Origin: Fictibacillus macauensis ZFHKF-1
GTDB taxonomy: Bacteria > Bacillota > Bacilli > Bacillales > Fictibacillaceae
Assembly: GCF_000269865.1 (NCBI RefSeq)
Contig: NZ_AKKV01000024.1
Span: 280,681 to 344,680 of the forward strand
Direction of reading: 5' to 3'
DNA: 64,000 nt
Under the pieces are notes generated by a model that was given only the letters and a program-made list of their open reading frames with translations, searched no databases and was not told the origin of the DNA. Made by a program: the position numbers and the translations under genes. Shown here one piece after another: positions 42,915-52,109 of the stretch (position 1 is its first letter; each line of letters opens with the position of its first letter).

Positions 42915-42958
42915 CTTTATTCCCTTCCTTCTCTTAGGGAATAAAGATGTCACCTCCT
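42915..42958 (-). promoter_or_regulatory. Ribosome site followed by a perfect hairpin before the CNNM gene
   Basis: On the minus strand AGGAGGTGA (42958-42950) is followed after three bases by CTTTATTCCC, a 12-base loop, and GGGAATAAAG (42946-42915). TTG 42905 follows nine bases later. Folding the hairpin would bring the ribosome site to about 12 bases from the start codon. No other normal start codon stands at a standard distance from the site in frame. Confidence 0.55.
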
Positions 42959-42983
42959 GATTAATTTTTACTGGATTTCTTCA

Positions 42984-43405
42984 TTAAGTAAGCGGCGTTT
43001 CTCCAATAAATGATAATAGGCTGTGAAATAAGGCTGCGCGCTTCGCCGGCATATGTTGCAGAGCTAATTGAAGCTCATCTTTGCGAAGTTTCTCTAGGAG
43101 CGATTTCAAATCATAAACTCCTTTTTCTAGCGTATTCAAATGGATCTCTACTTTATGCAAAGTTTCATCAAACTTTCCTTCTTCTGTATGAAATGAATCC
43201 ATTTTTTTCTTGATGCTATCTAAAGGAAGGTGCTGTTGTTTATAATAATCAATCCATTGAAGTTTCAACAATTGTTCGTCGTTGTAGAACCGGTAATTGG
43301 ATTGGGATCGCTCAGCCTTAATTAGCCCGCGCTTCGTATAATAATCAATCGTGCGCTTAGATACGCCAGCTATTTCTGCTAGTTCACTGATACGATACTT
43401 CCCAA
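42984..43405 (-). pseudogene. MerR-family regulator with 5' frameshift
   Basis: The reading frame gives an intact MerR HTH (KYRISELAEIAGVSKRTIDY, then YTKRGLIKAERSQSNYRF) and a coiled-coil C-terminus, but no ATG, GTG or TTG exists in that frame between the HTH and the upstream TAG. A TTG at 43405, correctly spaced from GAGGGG, is in the wrong frame: adding one base to the GGG at 43402-43400 would give M-G-K-Y-R. Either a real frameshift or a miscalled G-run. No metal-binding cysteines are present. Probably regulates the neighbouring CNNM transporter if intact. Confidence 0.65.
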
Positions 43406-43502
43406 GTGAATCACCCCTCTACCTATAAGTAATTTAATTTTACTAGACATGAAACTGTACAGTCAAACGTTTCGGTTAATAACCATTTAATTCCTTATGA
43501 AC

Positions 43503-45245
43503 TTATTTGGTGTCGGCGGCTGCTTGCACCCGTTGCATAACCTCATTCATTAACGTTTGTAGCATGGCTTTACCTTCTTTTTCCGAAGCACCTTTTACTG
43601 CGAAATAAAACTTTATTTTAGGTTCCGTCCCTGATGGTCGTAAACAAAACCATGAACCATCAGCCAATTTATACTTTAAAACGTTAGAGGCTGGTAGTTC
43701 AATGTCATAAGGTTCATTTGTGGTCATGTTCATACCTTTTTGAATACTATAATCTTCTGTAAACAGCACATCTTTTCCTGCTACTTTTGTTAATGGTGTT
43801 GAGCGGAAAGTCTCTAAGATTGCTTGGATTTGTTCTGCTCCAGCTTTCCCTTTCATCGTGATCGATTGAAGACCTTCATAATGATAGCCGTACGTTTCAT
43901 AAAGATCTAACAATGCTTCATATAATGTCTTTCCTTGTTTTTTATAGTAAGCTGCCACTTCCGCAGCAAATAAACAAGCTTGGACAGCATCTTTATCTCG
44001 CACAAAGTCACCAATTAAGTAACCATAGCTTTCTTCATAACCAAAAACAAACGTATGTTCTTTTGATTGTTCAAATTCTTTTATTTTTTCACCAATAAAT
44101 TTAAAGCCAGTTAATGTGTCAATTGTCGTTAAATGATACGCGTCTGCAATTGCGGCCCCTAGTTCAGACGTAACAATCGTTTTTAAAACCACCCCATTTG
44201 GAGAGAGACGGTTTTGCTTTTGCCGTTCACTTACTAAATAGTGAAGAAGGAGAGCCCCAGTTTGGTTCCCTGTTAAGACAACATATTCGCCCTCTGTATT
44301 CTTTACAGCAACACCAACACGGTCTGCATCCGGATCGGTAGCTAACAAGAGGTCTGCTCCTTGTTTCTCTCCATACTCTATCGCTAGTTTAAAAGCTGCA
44401 TGTTCCTCTGGATTTGGAGAGGTTACTGTTGAAAAGTTCGGATCTGGTTCAGCCTGCTCGGCAACGACTGTGACATTTGTGAAGCCAAGGGCCGCTAGCC
44501 CTTTTTGCACAGGGTGATTGGCTGTTCCATGAAGCGGTGTAAACACAATTTTTAAGTCATGCATTTCACGAATAACATCAGGATTTACAGTAATTTTTTT
44601 TAATTGTTCATTGTAGGCTTCATCAATTTCCGCACCAATGATTTCAATGAGTCCTTTAGCCATTAACTCTTCTTTGGAACCTGTTTCGATTTGGAGTTCA
44701 TCTTGCACTTCATTTACTTTTTCGGTTAAGAGATCTGCTTCTTTTAATGGTAGCTGACCTCCATCACCACCATAGACTTTATAGCCATTATATTCTGGCG
44801 GATTATGACTTGCCGTAATTACAATACCACCAGCAGCTTTTAGATAGCGCACGGCAAATGAAAGCTCTGGTGTCGGTCGTAAGCTTTCGAATACGTAAGT
44901 TTTAATGCCACGCGATGCGAGCGTTTTCGCTGCCTCCATTGCAAATTCAGGCGATTTGTGACGGCAATCATAGGCAATAACGACGCCGCGCGCGGCTGCC
45001 TTCGTTCCTTGTTGCTCTATATAAGCTGCTAGTCCAGCTGATGCCTTACGAATGGTATAGATGTTCATACGATTTGTACCGGGACCAATCTCTCCTCGCA
45101 TGCCCCCTGTTCCAAACTCTAGATTTTTATAAAAGGCATCTTCTAAGCCTGTCTCTGTTTGTGCTAGTTCCTGCAACTGTTGACGAAGCTCTCCTTCAAG
45201 CCCTTCAGTATTCAGCCATTTTTTATAGGCTATTTCCCAATTCAT
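43503..45245 (-). CDS. pgcA: Alpha-phosphoglucomutase
   Basis: 580 residues, the length of Bacillus PgcA. The phosphoserine loop is [15 protein letters not shown] (~136), the metal loop DPDADRVG (~300), the sugar loop [10 protein letters not shown] (~395) and the C-terminal phosphate loop [12 protein letters not shown] (~540). It interconverts glucose 6- and 1-phosphate for UDP-glucose, glycolipid and wall teichoic acid synthesis. ATG 45245 follows AAAGGAGA; nine further codons upstream lack a site. Confidence 0.96.
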   Translation of the reverse strand: MNWEIAYKKWLNTEGLEGELRQQLQELAQTETGLEDAFYKNLEFGTGGMRGEIGPGTNRMNIYTIRKASAGLAAYIEQQGTKAAARGVVIAYDCRHKSPEFAMEAAKTLASRGIKTYVFESLRPTPELSFAVRYLKAAGGIVITASHNPPEYNGYKVYGGDGGQLPLKEADLLTEKVNEVQDELQIETGSKEELMAKGLIEIIGAEIDEAYNEQLKKITVNPDVIREMHDLKIVFTPLHGTANHPVQKGLAALGFTNVTVVAEQAEPDPNFSTVTSPNPEEHAAFKLAIEYGEKQGADLLLATDPDADRVGVAVKNTEGEYVVLTGNQTGALLLHYLVSERQKQNRLSPNGVVLKTIVTSELGAAIADAYHLTTIDTLTGFKFIGEKIKEFEQSKEHTFVFGYEESYGYLIGDFVRDKDAVQACLFAAEVAAYYKKQGKTLYEALLDLYETYGYHYEGLQSITMKGKAGAEQIQAILETFRSTPLTKVAGKDVLFTEDYSIQKGMNMTTNEPYDIELPASNVLKYKLADGSWFCLRPSGTEPKIKFYFAVKGASEKEGKAMLQTLMNEVMQRVQAAADTK

Positions 45246-45445
45246 TGTCGTTCTCCTTTCATCTGTAACCACGGTTTTATCCTACTATTCTTGAAACATC
45301 TTTCATTTCCTCTTATAGACTGCTTCTGATACATTATATCCTACTATTATCAAGCATTCGACAGGTCTGCTTATGTTTGCAAAAAGAAGTCGTTATTTCC
45401 CGGTGAATAATTCTCGAAACCGACAGTATATAGGAGAATTCCACA

Positions 45446-45476
45446 AAAAAAGCTTGTAGAAAAAATCTACAAGCCG
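45446..45476 (-). terminator. Terminator of yhcX
   Basis: GCTTGTAGA pairs with TCTACAAGC on the minus strand, followed by TTTTTTT. Confidence 0.88.
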
Positions 45477-45480
45477 CTAG

Positions 45481-47034
45481 TTAGTTTATGTTTTTACTTT
45501 TTTGTACAACTTCATAAAGATCCAGTCGACGATTACGAAGTTGTGTAACATTCCCAGCTTTGCGTTGTCTACGCAAAATCTCTAAATCAACATCTCCAAC
45601 GACAACCGTTTCAATATTCGGATGACATTCACCAACAATGCCATCTCGTGGAAAGGCAAAATCTGAAGGTGTAAATATACCAGATTGCGCATATTGAATA
45701 TCCATGTTTTCCACTTGTGACAAGTTCCCTACCGTACCTGCAATAACGGTATAGATTTCATTTTCAACTGCGCGTGCTTGCGAGCAGTAGCGTACCCGTA
45801 CATAGCCTTGGCGATCTTCTGTGCAAAAAGGTGTGAAAATAATATTAGCTCCCATGTCAGTTACGATTCGTGAAAGTTCTGGGAATTCAATATCATAACA
45901 AATAAGAATGGCAATTTTTCCACAGTCGGTATCAAATACTTGGACTTTATCGCCTGGTGTTATGCCCCACCATTTTCGCTCGTTAGGCGTAATATGAATT
46001 TTATATTGCTTTTCAATGGTTCCATCTCGTCGGAATAAATAGGCAACGTTATACACATCGCCGTCTTCCTCTACAAAGTGTGAACCTCCAATAATGTTAA
46101 CATTATAACGAACTGCAAGCCCTGTAAATAATTCAATATAGTCTTCCGTAAACTCCGTTAGCTTACGAATTGACTGACTTGGACTTTTCTCTTCTACAAA
46201 AGAGAGAAGCTGTGTTGTGAGCAATTCTGGAAAGACAGCAAAATCGGATCCTTGATCTGCGGCAACGTCAGTATAATACTCAACTTGCGTAGCAAAATCT
46301 TCAAAGGATTCAATGGTTTTCATCATATATTGAATAGCTGTAATGCGAACAGGTTCACTCGTTTTAAAGTGTCGCTTCGTATTGCTTGGAATATAGTCCA
46401 CATTATTCCATTCCATTAACGTGGCATATTCTTTAGATTGTTGATCATCTGGTAAGTAGGAACGATTGATCCGCATCACCGTAAACTCGTTCATCAATTG
46501 AAAGGTTAAAACGGGATCATATAGGTTATGGTGAATAACTTCCTTTACATAATCACGCGCAGACATTTCATTGGCATATTTATAATAATTCGGAATGCGT
46601 CCGCCAATAATGATACTTTTTAAGTTCCATTCTTCTGCTAGCTCTTTACGTGCTTCATATAAGCGTTTGCCAATTTTCATTCGTCTAAAATCAGGATGAA
46701 CCATTACTTCAATCCCATAAAGGTTATACCCGTCTGGATTATGATTGCGTATATAGCCATCATCGGTAATTTCATCCCACGTGTGTTGATCATCATACTC
46801 ATCGAAATTGACAATTAAACTAGAGCAACTGCCGATGATTTTTCCTTCACACGTGACAACAAACTGTCCTTCAGGAAATATCTTAAGATGACTTTCTAAC
46901 TGCTCTCGCTTCCAAGGCTCCATGTGGTTTGGAAAACAAATCTTTTGTAACTTCAATAACTCATCAATATCGTTATATTGAATATTCCGAAGTTCTACTT
47001 TTTTTTCGAACTTAGAAACATCTAATTCACTCAT
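45481..47034 (-). CDS. yhcX: GNAT acetyltransferase/carbon-nitrogen hydrolase fusion YhcX
   Basis: 517 residues. An N-terminal GNAT domain (~12-200; VELRNIQYNDIDELLKLQKI, VMVHPDFRRMKIGKRLYEARK) is fused to a nitrilase-type domain (~225-505) with the Glu-Lys-Cys triad in FAVFPELLT, KIHITPNERKWWG and AILICYDIEFPE. The fusion is characteristic of YhcX, an uncharacterised amidase; B. subtilis keeps it near yhcW and pgcA (yhxB) as here. Cytoplasmic; substrate unknown. Confidence 0.92.
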   Translation of the reverse strand: MSELDVSKFEKKVELRNIQYNDIDELLKLQKICFPNHMEPWKREQLESHLKIFPEGQFVVTCEGKIIGSCSSLIVNFDEYDDQHTWDEITDDGYIRNHNPDGYNLYGIEVMVHPDFRRMKIGKRLYEARKELAEEWNLKSIIIGGRIPNYYKYANEMSARDYVKEVIHHNLYDPVLTFQLMNEFTVMRINRSYLPDDQQSKEYATLMEWNNVDYIPSNTKRHFKTSEPVRITAIQYMMKTIESFEDFATQVEYYTDVAADQGSDFAVFPELLTTQLLSFVEEKSPSQSIRKLTEFTEDYIELFTGLAVRYNVNIIGGSHFVEEDGDVYNVAYLFRRDGTIEKQYKIHITPNERKWWGITPGDKVQVFDTDCGKIAILICYDIEFPELSRIVTDMGANIIFTPFCTEDRQGYVRVRYCSQARAVENEIYTVIAGTVGNLSQVENMDIQYAQSGIFTPSDFAFPRDGIVGECHPNIETVVVGDVDLEILRRQRKAGNVTQLRNRRLDLYEVVQKSKNIN

Positions 47035-47055
47035 GATTTCGCCTCCATATACGTT

Positions 47056-47448
47056 CTATTTCCAAACGCTCATCCGCTTTGCTAACGAACCTGTGTGAAG
47101 TTCTAGTTGGATTCCATCAGGATCAAGGAAATTAATACTTCTTCCTCCACCTCTTTCAACCGGCTCTCTGACAATGGGTACATTCTTCGCTTTAAGAATT
47201 GTTACCGCTTTATGAAACCCATCTTCAGTAACCGTAAAAGCCAAATGATCTAGACCGACGCTCCGCTTAGGAAGCGGAGCGGTATTTGCTTTTTGGAGTA
47301 AACATAACCATACCGATCCCCATTCTAAATAGACGTCCGTATTTCCTTGATGTATTAACTTTGCTCCGAGCACGTCCACATAAAATGCCACAGATCGTGA
47401 CAAATCGCTCACGGTGAGTGTCACATGATTTATCCCCTTAATTTCCAT
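47056..47448 (-). CDS. VOC-family protein resembling FosA/FosB
   Basis: 130 residues. Metal ligands of the glyoxalase/FosA fold are present: His8 in GINHVTL, His in VGLDHLAFTV (~68), Glu in DGIQLELHTGSL (~117). YLEWGSVWLCLL and the DPDG...ELHTG tail track FosA closely. However the fosfomycin-contact Tyr of FosA (SFYFLD) is Asn here (SINFLD) and I find no clear match for its Lys90, so the substrate may be another electrophile. It overlaps yhcW by 11 bases and lies 21 bases before yhcX. Confidence 0.75.
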   Translation of the reverse strand: MEIKGINHVTLTVSDLSRSVAFYVDVLGAKLIHQGNTDVYLEWGSVWLCLLQKANTAPLPKRSVGLDHLAFTVTEDGFHKAVTILKAKNVPIVREPVERGGGRSINFLDPDGIQLELHTGSLAKRMSVWK

Positions 47449-48100
47449 GAGATAAACGAGTAATTACGTCTTGAAGCTGCATATGAGCAAGGGATTCAAG
47501 GTGATGGTCCACTTCTCCAAAGGCAAGACCTTTTGTAATTTCATTAGGGACAACCACACAATATAGCCCTGCCGCCTTAGCGGCTTTTGCACCATTTACT
47601 GAATCTTCAAAGGCAATTGCTTCTTGCGGAGCTACACCTAAGCATTGAACAGCTTGACGATATAAGGCTGGATCTGGCTTTACCTTTTCCACATCATTCG
47701 ATGTTTTAATGCAATCGAAATAATGAAGCAATTGAAGCTTCTCTAAGTGATTAGTAACCCACTCATTCGTTGAACTTGTAGCAAGTGCAATCTTTAAACC
47801 TAATTCTTTTGCTGCTTTCATATAATCTTCAACGCCTGGAAGGGCACCTTCATCTTCAAGCATTTCTAATACCCTTTGATGATGTCGTTGTCGTAAACTT
47901 TCACGATCTACCGTACTTGAAATTTCATTTTCTAAATACTCATAAGGATCTAGGAATCCTTGTGTACCTATGCATTTTTGCCAAAGTTCCACCGGCATAT
48001 GAGCATCATGATCCACAAAAATTTCTTGTATCGCATCATAAATCTTTGTTTCAGTATCCATAATTAACCCATCAAAATCGAACACAACCGCTTTAATCAT
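47438..48100 (-). CDS. yhcW: HAD-family phosphatase YhcW
   Basis: 220 residues, HAD subfamily with a helical cap: nucleophile FDFDGLIMDTET (~8), ALATSSTNEWV (~112), KPDPALYRQAVQCLGV (~148) and EDSVNGAKAAKAAGL (~171). It is like beta-phosphoglucomutase/sugar-phosphate phosphatases; the real substrate is unknown. AAAGGAGG precedes the ATG. First gene of the yhcW-VOC-yhcX operon. Confidence 0.92.
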   Translation of the reverse strand: MIKAVVFDFDGLIMDTETKIYDAIQEIFVDHDAHMPVELWQKCIGTQGFLDPYEYLENEISSTVDRESLRQRHHQRVLEMLEDEGALPGVEDYMKAAKELGLKIALATSSTNEWVTNHLEKLQLLHYFDCIKTSNDVEKVKPDPALYRQAVQCLGVAPQEAIAFEDSVNGAKAAKAAGLYCVVVPNEITKGLAFGEVDHHLESLAHMQLQDVITRLSHGN

Positions 48101-48288
48101 TTAAGAGAATTCCTCCTTTTTTCTTAACCTTATTTTCATTGTTACGTTAAAAAAGTGCAAGTTCAAACAACGCTTTCTTCATTTCCCCAACGAAAAACAC
48201 CACATGTTCATTAACTAACGTATGTAGAAAACCGAACGATTTAAAAAGTGATCATTCAGCTTTATCTTTCATTTCGTTCCTTACCACC

Positions 48289-49137
48289 TTAAAAACCATT
48301 CGTTTTAAAGCGAATACTTCTTCCATTGCTGATAGCCGTTATCACGCCTAACTGATCGGTACGATATACCGTCATATTCAATTGTGCTAAACGTCCTAAT
48401 ACGACGTTTGATGGATATGCATTTGGATTTTGACTACCACATGAAATAATCGCTGTTTTTGCAGACACCGCTTTTAAAAACTTCATCGTTGTACCGGTAT
48501 TGGCTCCATGATGACCCACTTTAATCACATCTGCTTGCAAATCTTGGTGCGAACGTAATAATTCTCGTTCAGCAGCAACCCCTGAGTCAGCCATCAATAG
48601 AAACTTATTGTTGCCATGCGTAATTTTAAGAACAGCAGAATAGTCATTAATGTATTTATAATACGATGCGCCTGGTGCTAATAGCTCTGCTTTTGCTGAA
48701 AATCCAAAACGGAAACTCGTACCCGCTACCGCTCGTTCAACCGGTATTTTTTTCTTATTAATCACTTTAAACAAGTCATGATAAAAGGACGTATCGTACG
48801 GCAAGTTCGGCATATAAATCTTTTTTACTGAAAAGGTTTCAAGTACTTCATCCATGGAACCAATATGATCATGATGGGGATGCGTAGCGATTACAAGATC
48901 AATGGTTTTCACACCTAACCCTTGCAAAAATTCAATGATGCGTGCGGCATCATGCTCATCTCCGCCATCCACTAAGATATTTTCGCCATTGGGCATTTGT
49001 ACAAACATACAATCAGCACGACCCACATCTAAAAAATGAATTTTCATTGGCTCAAACCATGCAGCCTTTGCATCGTGTATGTCTGATAAACACACTAACA
49101 TCGCAACAAATATAGCACTAATAATAATTTTTTTCAC
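48289..49137 (-). CDS. Secreted metallo-beta-lactamase-fold hydrolase, ComEC C-domain-like
   Basis: 282 residues with a signal peptide (KKIIISAIFVAMLVCLSDIH, cleavage near AKAAW). The MBL domain shows IHFLDVGRADCMFVQMPNG, DGGDEHDAARII, ATHPHHDHIGSM (metal-binding, ~85), LLMADSG (~185) and KVGHHGANTG (~212). The arrangement is that of the extracellular domain of the DNA-uptake protein ComEC, so an extracellular nuclease or phosphodiesterase is a fair guess. GTG 49137 is preceded by GGAGAGG. Monocistronic. Confidence 0.87.
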   Translation of the reverse strand: MKKIIISAIFVAMLVCLSDIHDAKAAWFEPMKIHFLDVGRADCMFVQMPNGENILVDGGDEHDAARIIEFLQGLGVKTIDLVIATHPHHDHIGSMDEVLETFSVKKIYMPNLPYDTSFYHDLFKVINKKKIPVERAVAGTSFRFGFSAKAELLAPGASYYKYINDYSAVLKITHGNNKFLLMADSGVAAERELLRSHQDLQADVIKVGHHGANTGTTMKFLKAVSAKTAIISCGSQNPNAYPSNVVLGRLAQLNMTVYRTDQLGVITAISNGRSIRFKTNGF

Positions 49138-49193
49138 AATTCCGTCCTCTCCTTCCATTATGAATTAGTTATATGTAAAAGTGTTCCGTAATA

Positions 49194-49237
49194 AAAGAAA
49201 TCCCACTATCCAAAAGATGGATAATGAGATTTCTTTT
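49194..49237 (-). terminator. Terminator of yhbH
   Basis: AAGAAATCTCATTATCC pairs with GGATAGTGGGATTTCTT (few G-T/mismatch) on the minus strand with T-rich 3' side. Confidence 0.82.
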
Positions 49238-50407
49238 TTATAATAGGCGTGCTTCTCTTTTCTTAAAGAAGCTTTTCATTGAATGATACACATCCGCTTT
49301 TTCTTTTAAGATATAATAATTGAACTTCGGATCTGTAATGTTTTTATACACGCTCATAAGCGTCGAGTGCCGATTATAGGCATTGACTTCGCCATAACCA
49401 AACATATTGCTATGTTCCATAATTTGTTGCACTAACTTCACGCAGCGTGCGTTATCACTCGTTAAATTATCTCCGTCAGAAAAATGAAACGGATAAATAT
49501 TATAGCGTGACGCATGATACTTTGTTTCAATAAGCTCTAGCGCCTTCTTATAAGCAGAAGAACAAATCGTTCCTCCACTTTCTCCTTTGTTAAAAAAGTC
49601 TTCTTCTGAAACGACTTTCGCCTCTGTATGATGAGCGATAAACTCAATCTCTACCGTTTCATACTTCGATCGTAAAAATCGAGTCATCCAAAAAAAGAAA
49701 CTTCGGGCCATGTATTTTTCCCAAATACCCATACTTCCTGAAGTATCCATCATCGCAAGAACAACAGCTTTTGATTCCGGCTTTTCGATTTCATTCCACG
49801 TCTTAAATCGTAAATCATCATTGTGAATTGGCGCAATGGACGGTACCCCACTTAACGCATTTCGTTTAAATGCTGTCAATATGGTACGCTTCTTATCCAC
49901 ATTTCCCATAAGACCTGTTTTTCGAATGTCATTAAATTCAATTTTCTCTAATGTAATGTTATCTTGTTCTTTTTGCTTTAAATCTGGAAGTTCTAATTCC
50001 TTAAACAAATAATCTTGCAGTTCTGCTAAAGACACTTCTGCTTCAGAATAATCTGTTCCGGGCTTATCACCGGCGGGGCCTTTTCCTTTGCCTGCTCCTG
50101 CTTGCGAAGCACTTCCATCTCGCGCCACCACATCGCCTACCTGGCTATCACCATCGCCTTGCCCTACATGTTTATTTTTTTCATAATTGTATCGAATTTT
50201 GTATTCATCTAATGAACGGATTGGAATTTTTATAACATCCTTTCCGTTGGATAAGATGATGTTTTCTTCACTAATGAGATCGGGCAAGTTGTTTTTTATG
50301 GCTTCTTGTACCTTTTCCATATGGCGCTGATGATCCTGGTAACCTTTGCGATGGAGGGACCAGTTTTCTTGAGAGACGGCAAAATTATTCTTCGCTTCCT
50401 CTTTCAT
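49238..50407 (-). CDS. yhbH: Sporulation protein YhbH
   Basis: 389 residues, near B. subtilis YhbH length. The N-terminus ([20 protein letters not shown]) and the Gly-rich segment ([19 protein letters not shown]) are typical of the YeaH/YhbH family; the C-terminal von Willebrand A-like domain starts [20 protein letters not shown] with a DxSxS metal site. The family works with the PrkA kinase. Two adjacent ATGs follow GGAGGGG; I use the second (50407). In B. subtilis it follows prkA directly; here ~2.6 kb of other DNA intervenes. Confidence 0.95.
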   Translation of the reverse strand: MKEEAKNNFAVSQENWSLHRKGYQDHQRHMEKVQEAIKNNLPDLISEENIILSNGKDVIKIPIRSLDEYKIRYNYEKNKHVGQGDGDSQVGDVVARDGSASQAGAGKGKGPAGDKPGTDYSEAEVSLAELQDYLFKELELPDLKQKEQDNITLEKIEFNDIRKTGLMGNVDKKRTILTAFKRNALSGVPSIAPIHNDDLRFKTWNEIEKPESKAVVLAMMDTSGSMGIWEKYMARSFFFWMTRFLRSKYETVEIEFIAHHTEAKVVSEEDFFNKGESGGTICSSAYKKALELIETKYHASRYNIYPFHFSDGDNLTSDNARCVKLVQQIMEHSNMFGYGEVNAYNRHSTLMSVYKNITDPKFNYYILKEKADVYHSMKSFFKKREARLL

Positions 50408-50616
50408 CATTTCCCCTCCTTTTGTCATTAGTACAGTGACTAACACGTGTTTATTTAAGATGAAAATAAGTTCATGTGTGAAAATGACCACCCCATTACT
50501 CTGTAAAAAGGGTTGGTTACTTTATCCTATGCAGTCCAAAGAGAGAATTGCTAAGTAATTGACACATTTTTCAAAGAATTGTTTAAGCTTCCTCGTCTAT
50601 GTTCTTTAAAATATAA
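50408..50616. other. Intergenic region upstream of yhbH
   Basis: Contains the yhbH leader and promoter region; no gene or strong hairpin seen before the group II intron remnant starts at ~50617. Confidence 0.5.
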
Positions 50617-50655
50617 ATCGAGTGAGAGGGAGGGACTAACTCCCGACCGCTCACG

Positions 50656-50687
50656 CCACCGTACGTACCGTTCGGTTTACGGCGGTT
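50656..50687 (-). ncRNA. Group IIC intron domain V
   Basis: A 7-bp lower stem (one G-T), two-sided bulge and 3-bp tip with a GAAC tetraloop give the conserved ~32-nt domain V shape. The lower stem carries CGC in the triad position, as in the Oceanobacillus class C intron. It is the most reliable part of the remnant. Confidence 0.75.
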
Positions 50688-50793
50688 TCAAGTAAGTAAG
50701 ACGTAGCGTTTTTTTAGTTTAAGGCTCCTACTATGTAAGTACTTTAGCGTGCAAAAATGCACACCAATAACTTAAAAAGTGCTGAAAAATCAA

Positions 50794-50830
50794 CAAAAAA
50801 CAGAGCGAGTTGGTGTAGGAATCGCTCTGC
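50794..50830 (-). terminator. Terminator of the membrane-protein gene inside the intron remnant
   Basis: CAGAGCGA and TCGCTCTG pair over a 13-base loop; seven bases of near-pure T follow on the minus strand. Confidence 0.8.
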
Positions 50831-50897
50831 TACTTTTATCTGTTTTTATCTCTTCGGGGTCTTCAGAAATGAACGCCCCTTGCTTTTAATTTTCTAT

Positions 50898-51509
50898 TCA
50901 ATCGTCTTTACTAACAGGTGCTAAAATTTTATATCCTTCCGGTACATATAAATGAGTTTCATAATAAGCTTGTTCATTATATGTACTAGAAATTGACTTC
51001 TTCATTTTTCTATATTTCACATAAGATTTTTTTATATTTTCTTTATGTATAACGACTTGGACAGTAATCGTTTTAAGTTGATTTTTACTGTCTCTTACTA
51101 ATAACTGAACCCATGAGGACTTACTATTCGGATTCAAATAGTTTGATTTAATCCCTGTTTTATCAATTTGAGTCTTTGTCGGTTGCTTAAAATCGACAAC
51201 CTCTTTTTCTTGAACAGGGAGCGATTGGATATAAGGGTTCAAATAATTTTGTTTCCATGTTTTTTGATCAAGTGAAAAATCATAAGCCATGATTTTTTGG
51301 GTCAAGAACGCACCCGCTGCTAAGACCATGATCAGTAAAACAATTCTTGCCATATAATCACCGAATGTGAACTTTCTAGACTTGAAAAAATCGACAATTA
51401 TACATAGACCGATAAAGGTCCATAAAATTTCTGCTGCAATGGTTAATGGTGCATCATTTAATGCTAGTACTTTTGTATGCGCATCTTGTACACTTTCAAA
51501 GCTTACCAC
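50898..51509 (-). CDS. Membrane protein of unknown function (203 aa)
   Basis: Two hydrophobic spans near the N-terminus (IAAEILWTFIGLCIIVDFF and ARIVLLIMVLAAGAFLTQ) and a ~110-residue C-terminal domain that is probably extracellular (WVQLLVRDSKNQLKTITVQV, then ETHLYVPEGYKILAPV). GTG 51509 follows AGGAG with 8-base spacing. It has its own terminator. It lies exactly where a group II intron would encode its reverse transcriptase, with which it shares nothing. No family recognised; AT-rich. Confidence 0.7.
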   Translation of the reverse strand: MVSFESVQDAHTKVLALNDAPLTIAAEILWTFIGLCIIVDFFKSRKFTFGDYMARIVLLIMVLAAGAFLTQKIMAYDFSLDQKTWKQNYLNPYIQSLPVQEKEVVDFKQPTKTQIDKTGIKSNYLNPNSKSSWVQLLVRDSKNQLKTITVQVVIHKENIKKSYVKYRKMKKSISSTYNEQAYYETHLYVPEGYKILAPVSKDD

Positions 51510-51715
51510 TGTTCTCACTCCTGGTTTCTAAAAATAAAGTCCCCTCCCAATTAATACCACTAGTAACTATACATGATTTCCTACAACAATACTAATAAAA
51601 TAAGATATTACGACGTAAATTTCCGCTTTCTTATCAACATATCTCTCACACCCAACTCAATGTTTTGCTCTTTAAATTGCTTGCATGAACCTTTCATTTA
51701 TTTCGTTTTTACATT

Positions 51716-51863
51716 TTTAGGAATAAAGGTTTGTACTATCCATGCTCATTTTGCCAAATTGACTACAGTAAAGGCCGATGGCATTCCAGAGGGTGAATTT
51801 ATTTACGACGACGATAGCCAAAAGGTCGACTACGAAAAAAGTAAGAAACTGTATCGCCTTTGA
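51716..51863 (+). pseudogene. Possible gene fragment (C-terminal tail)
   Basis: The plus frame ending at TGA 51863 reads like a true protein tail (TVKADGIPEGEFIYDDDSQK, then VDYEKSKKLYRL), whereas upstream of ~51716 it degenerates and no ribosome site is present. Its last bases overlap the domain I remnant of the intron on the other strand, so the match could be chance. The parent family is not recognised. Confidence 0.25.
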
Positions 51864-52027
51864 CAGAATGAATATTCTTTGTTTTGCAAACTCATTCAAC
51901 GATACCTAGCCTCGTATGAAGCTTGTGTTCTTCAGACCAGAGGATTGCCAGCCAATCACTTCCTTCAAATCCACGTCACCTTGGACACCCTTGCTTTAAG
52001 CTAACTGTTACCATGCCAGACAAACCT

Positions 52028-52061
52028 AAAAAAACTCCTGCGAACACTTGGTTCGCAGGAG
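52028..52061 (-). terminator. Terminator of the 59-residue protein gene
   Basis: CTCCTGCGAAC pairs with GTTCGCAGGAG; on the minus strand seven T follow directly, then the group II intron remnant begins. Confidence 0.9.
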
Positions 52062-52109
52062 CCTTTTCTTTTGGACAGATTAACTGCTACTGCTGTCCTA
52101 AGACATGAC

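Larger units (their letters stand above)
50617..52027 (-). mobile_element. Decayed group IIC intron (ends only), with foreign interior
   Basis: Minus-strand DNA at 50617-50700 folds as intron domains V and VI: CCGCCGT pairs with ACGGTGG around an ACC-GAAC-GGT tip and a bulge, with a CGC catalytic-triad sequence as in class C, then a GTGAG...CTCAC domain VI ending CTCGAT. At 51857-52027 the minus strand carries domain I text such as AACAGTTAGCTTAAAGC, AAGGGTGTCC, GTCTGAAGAACAC and GGCTAGGTATCGTTG, recalled from class C introns. The 5' end abuts a terminator T-run, the usual class C target. The reverse transcriptase is absent and other sequence fills the middle. Confidence 0.7.

Noticed and set aside
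43503..45245. Possible pgcA duplication or phosphomannomutase (manB/glmM)
   Set aside because: The length, RPSGTEP loop and synteny with yhcX fit PgcA; GlmM is ~450 residues.
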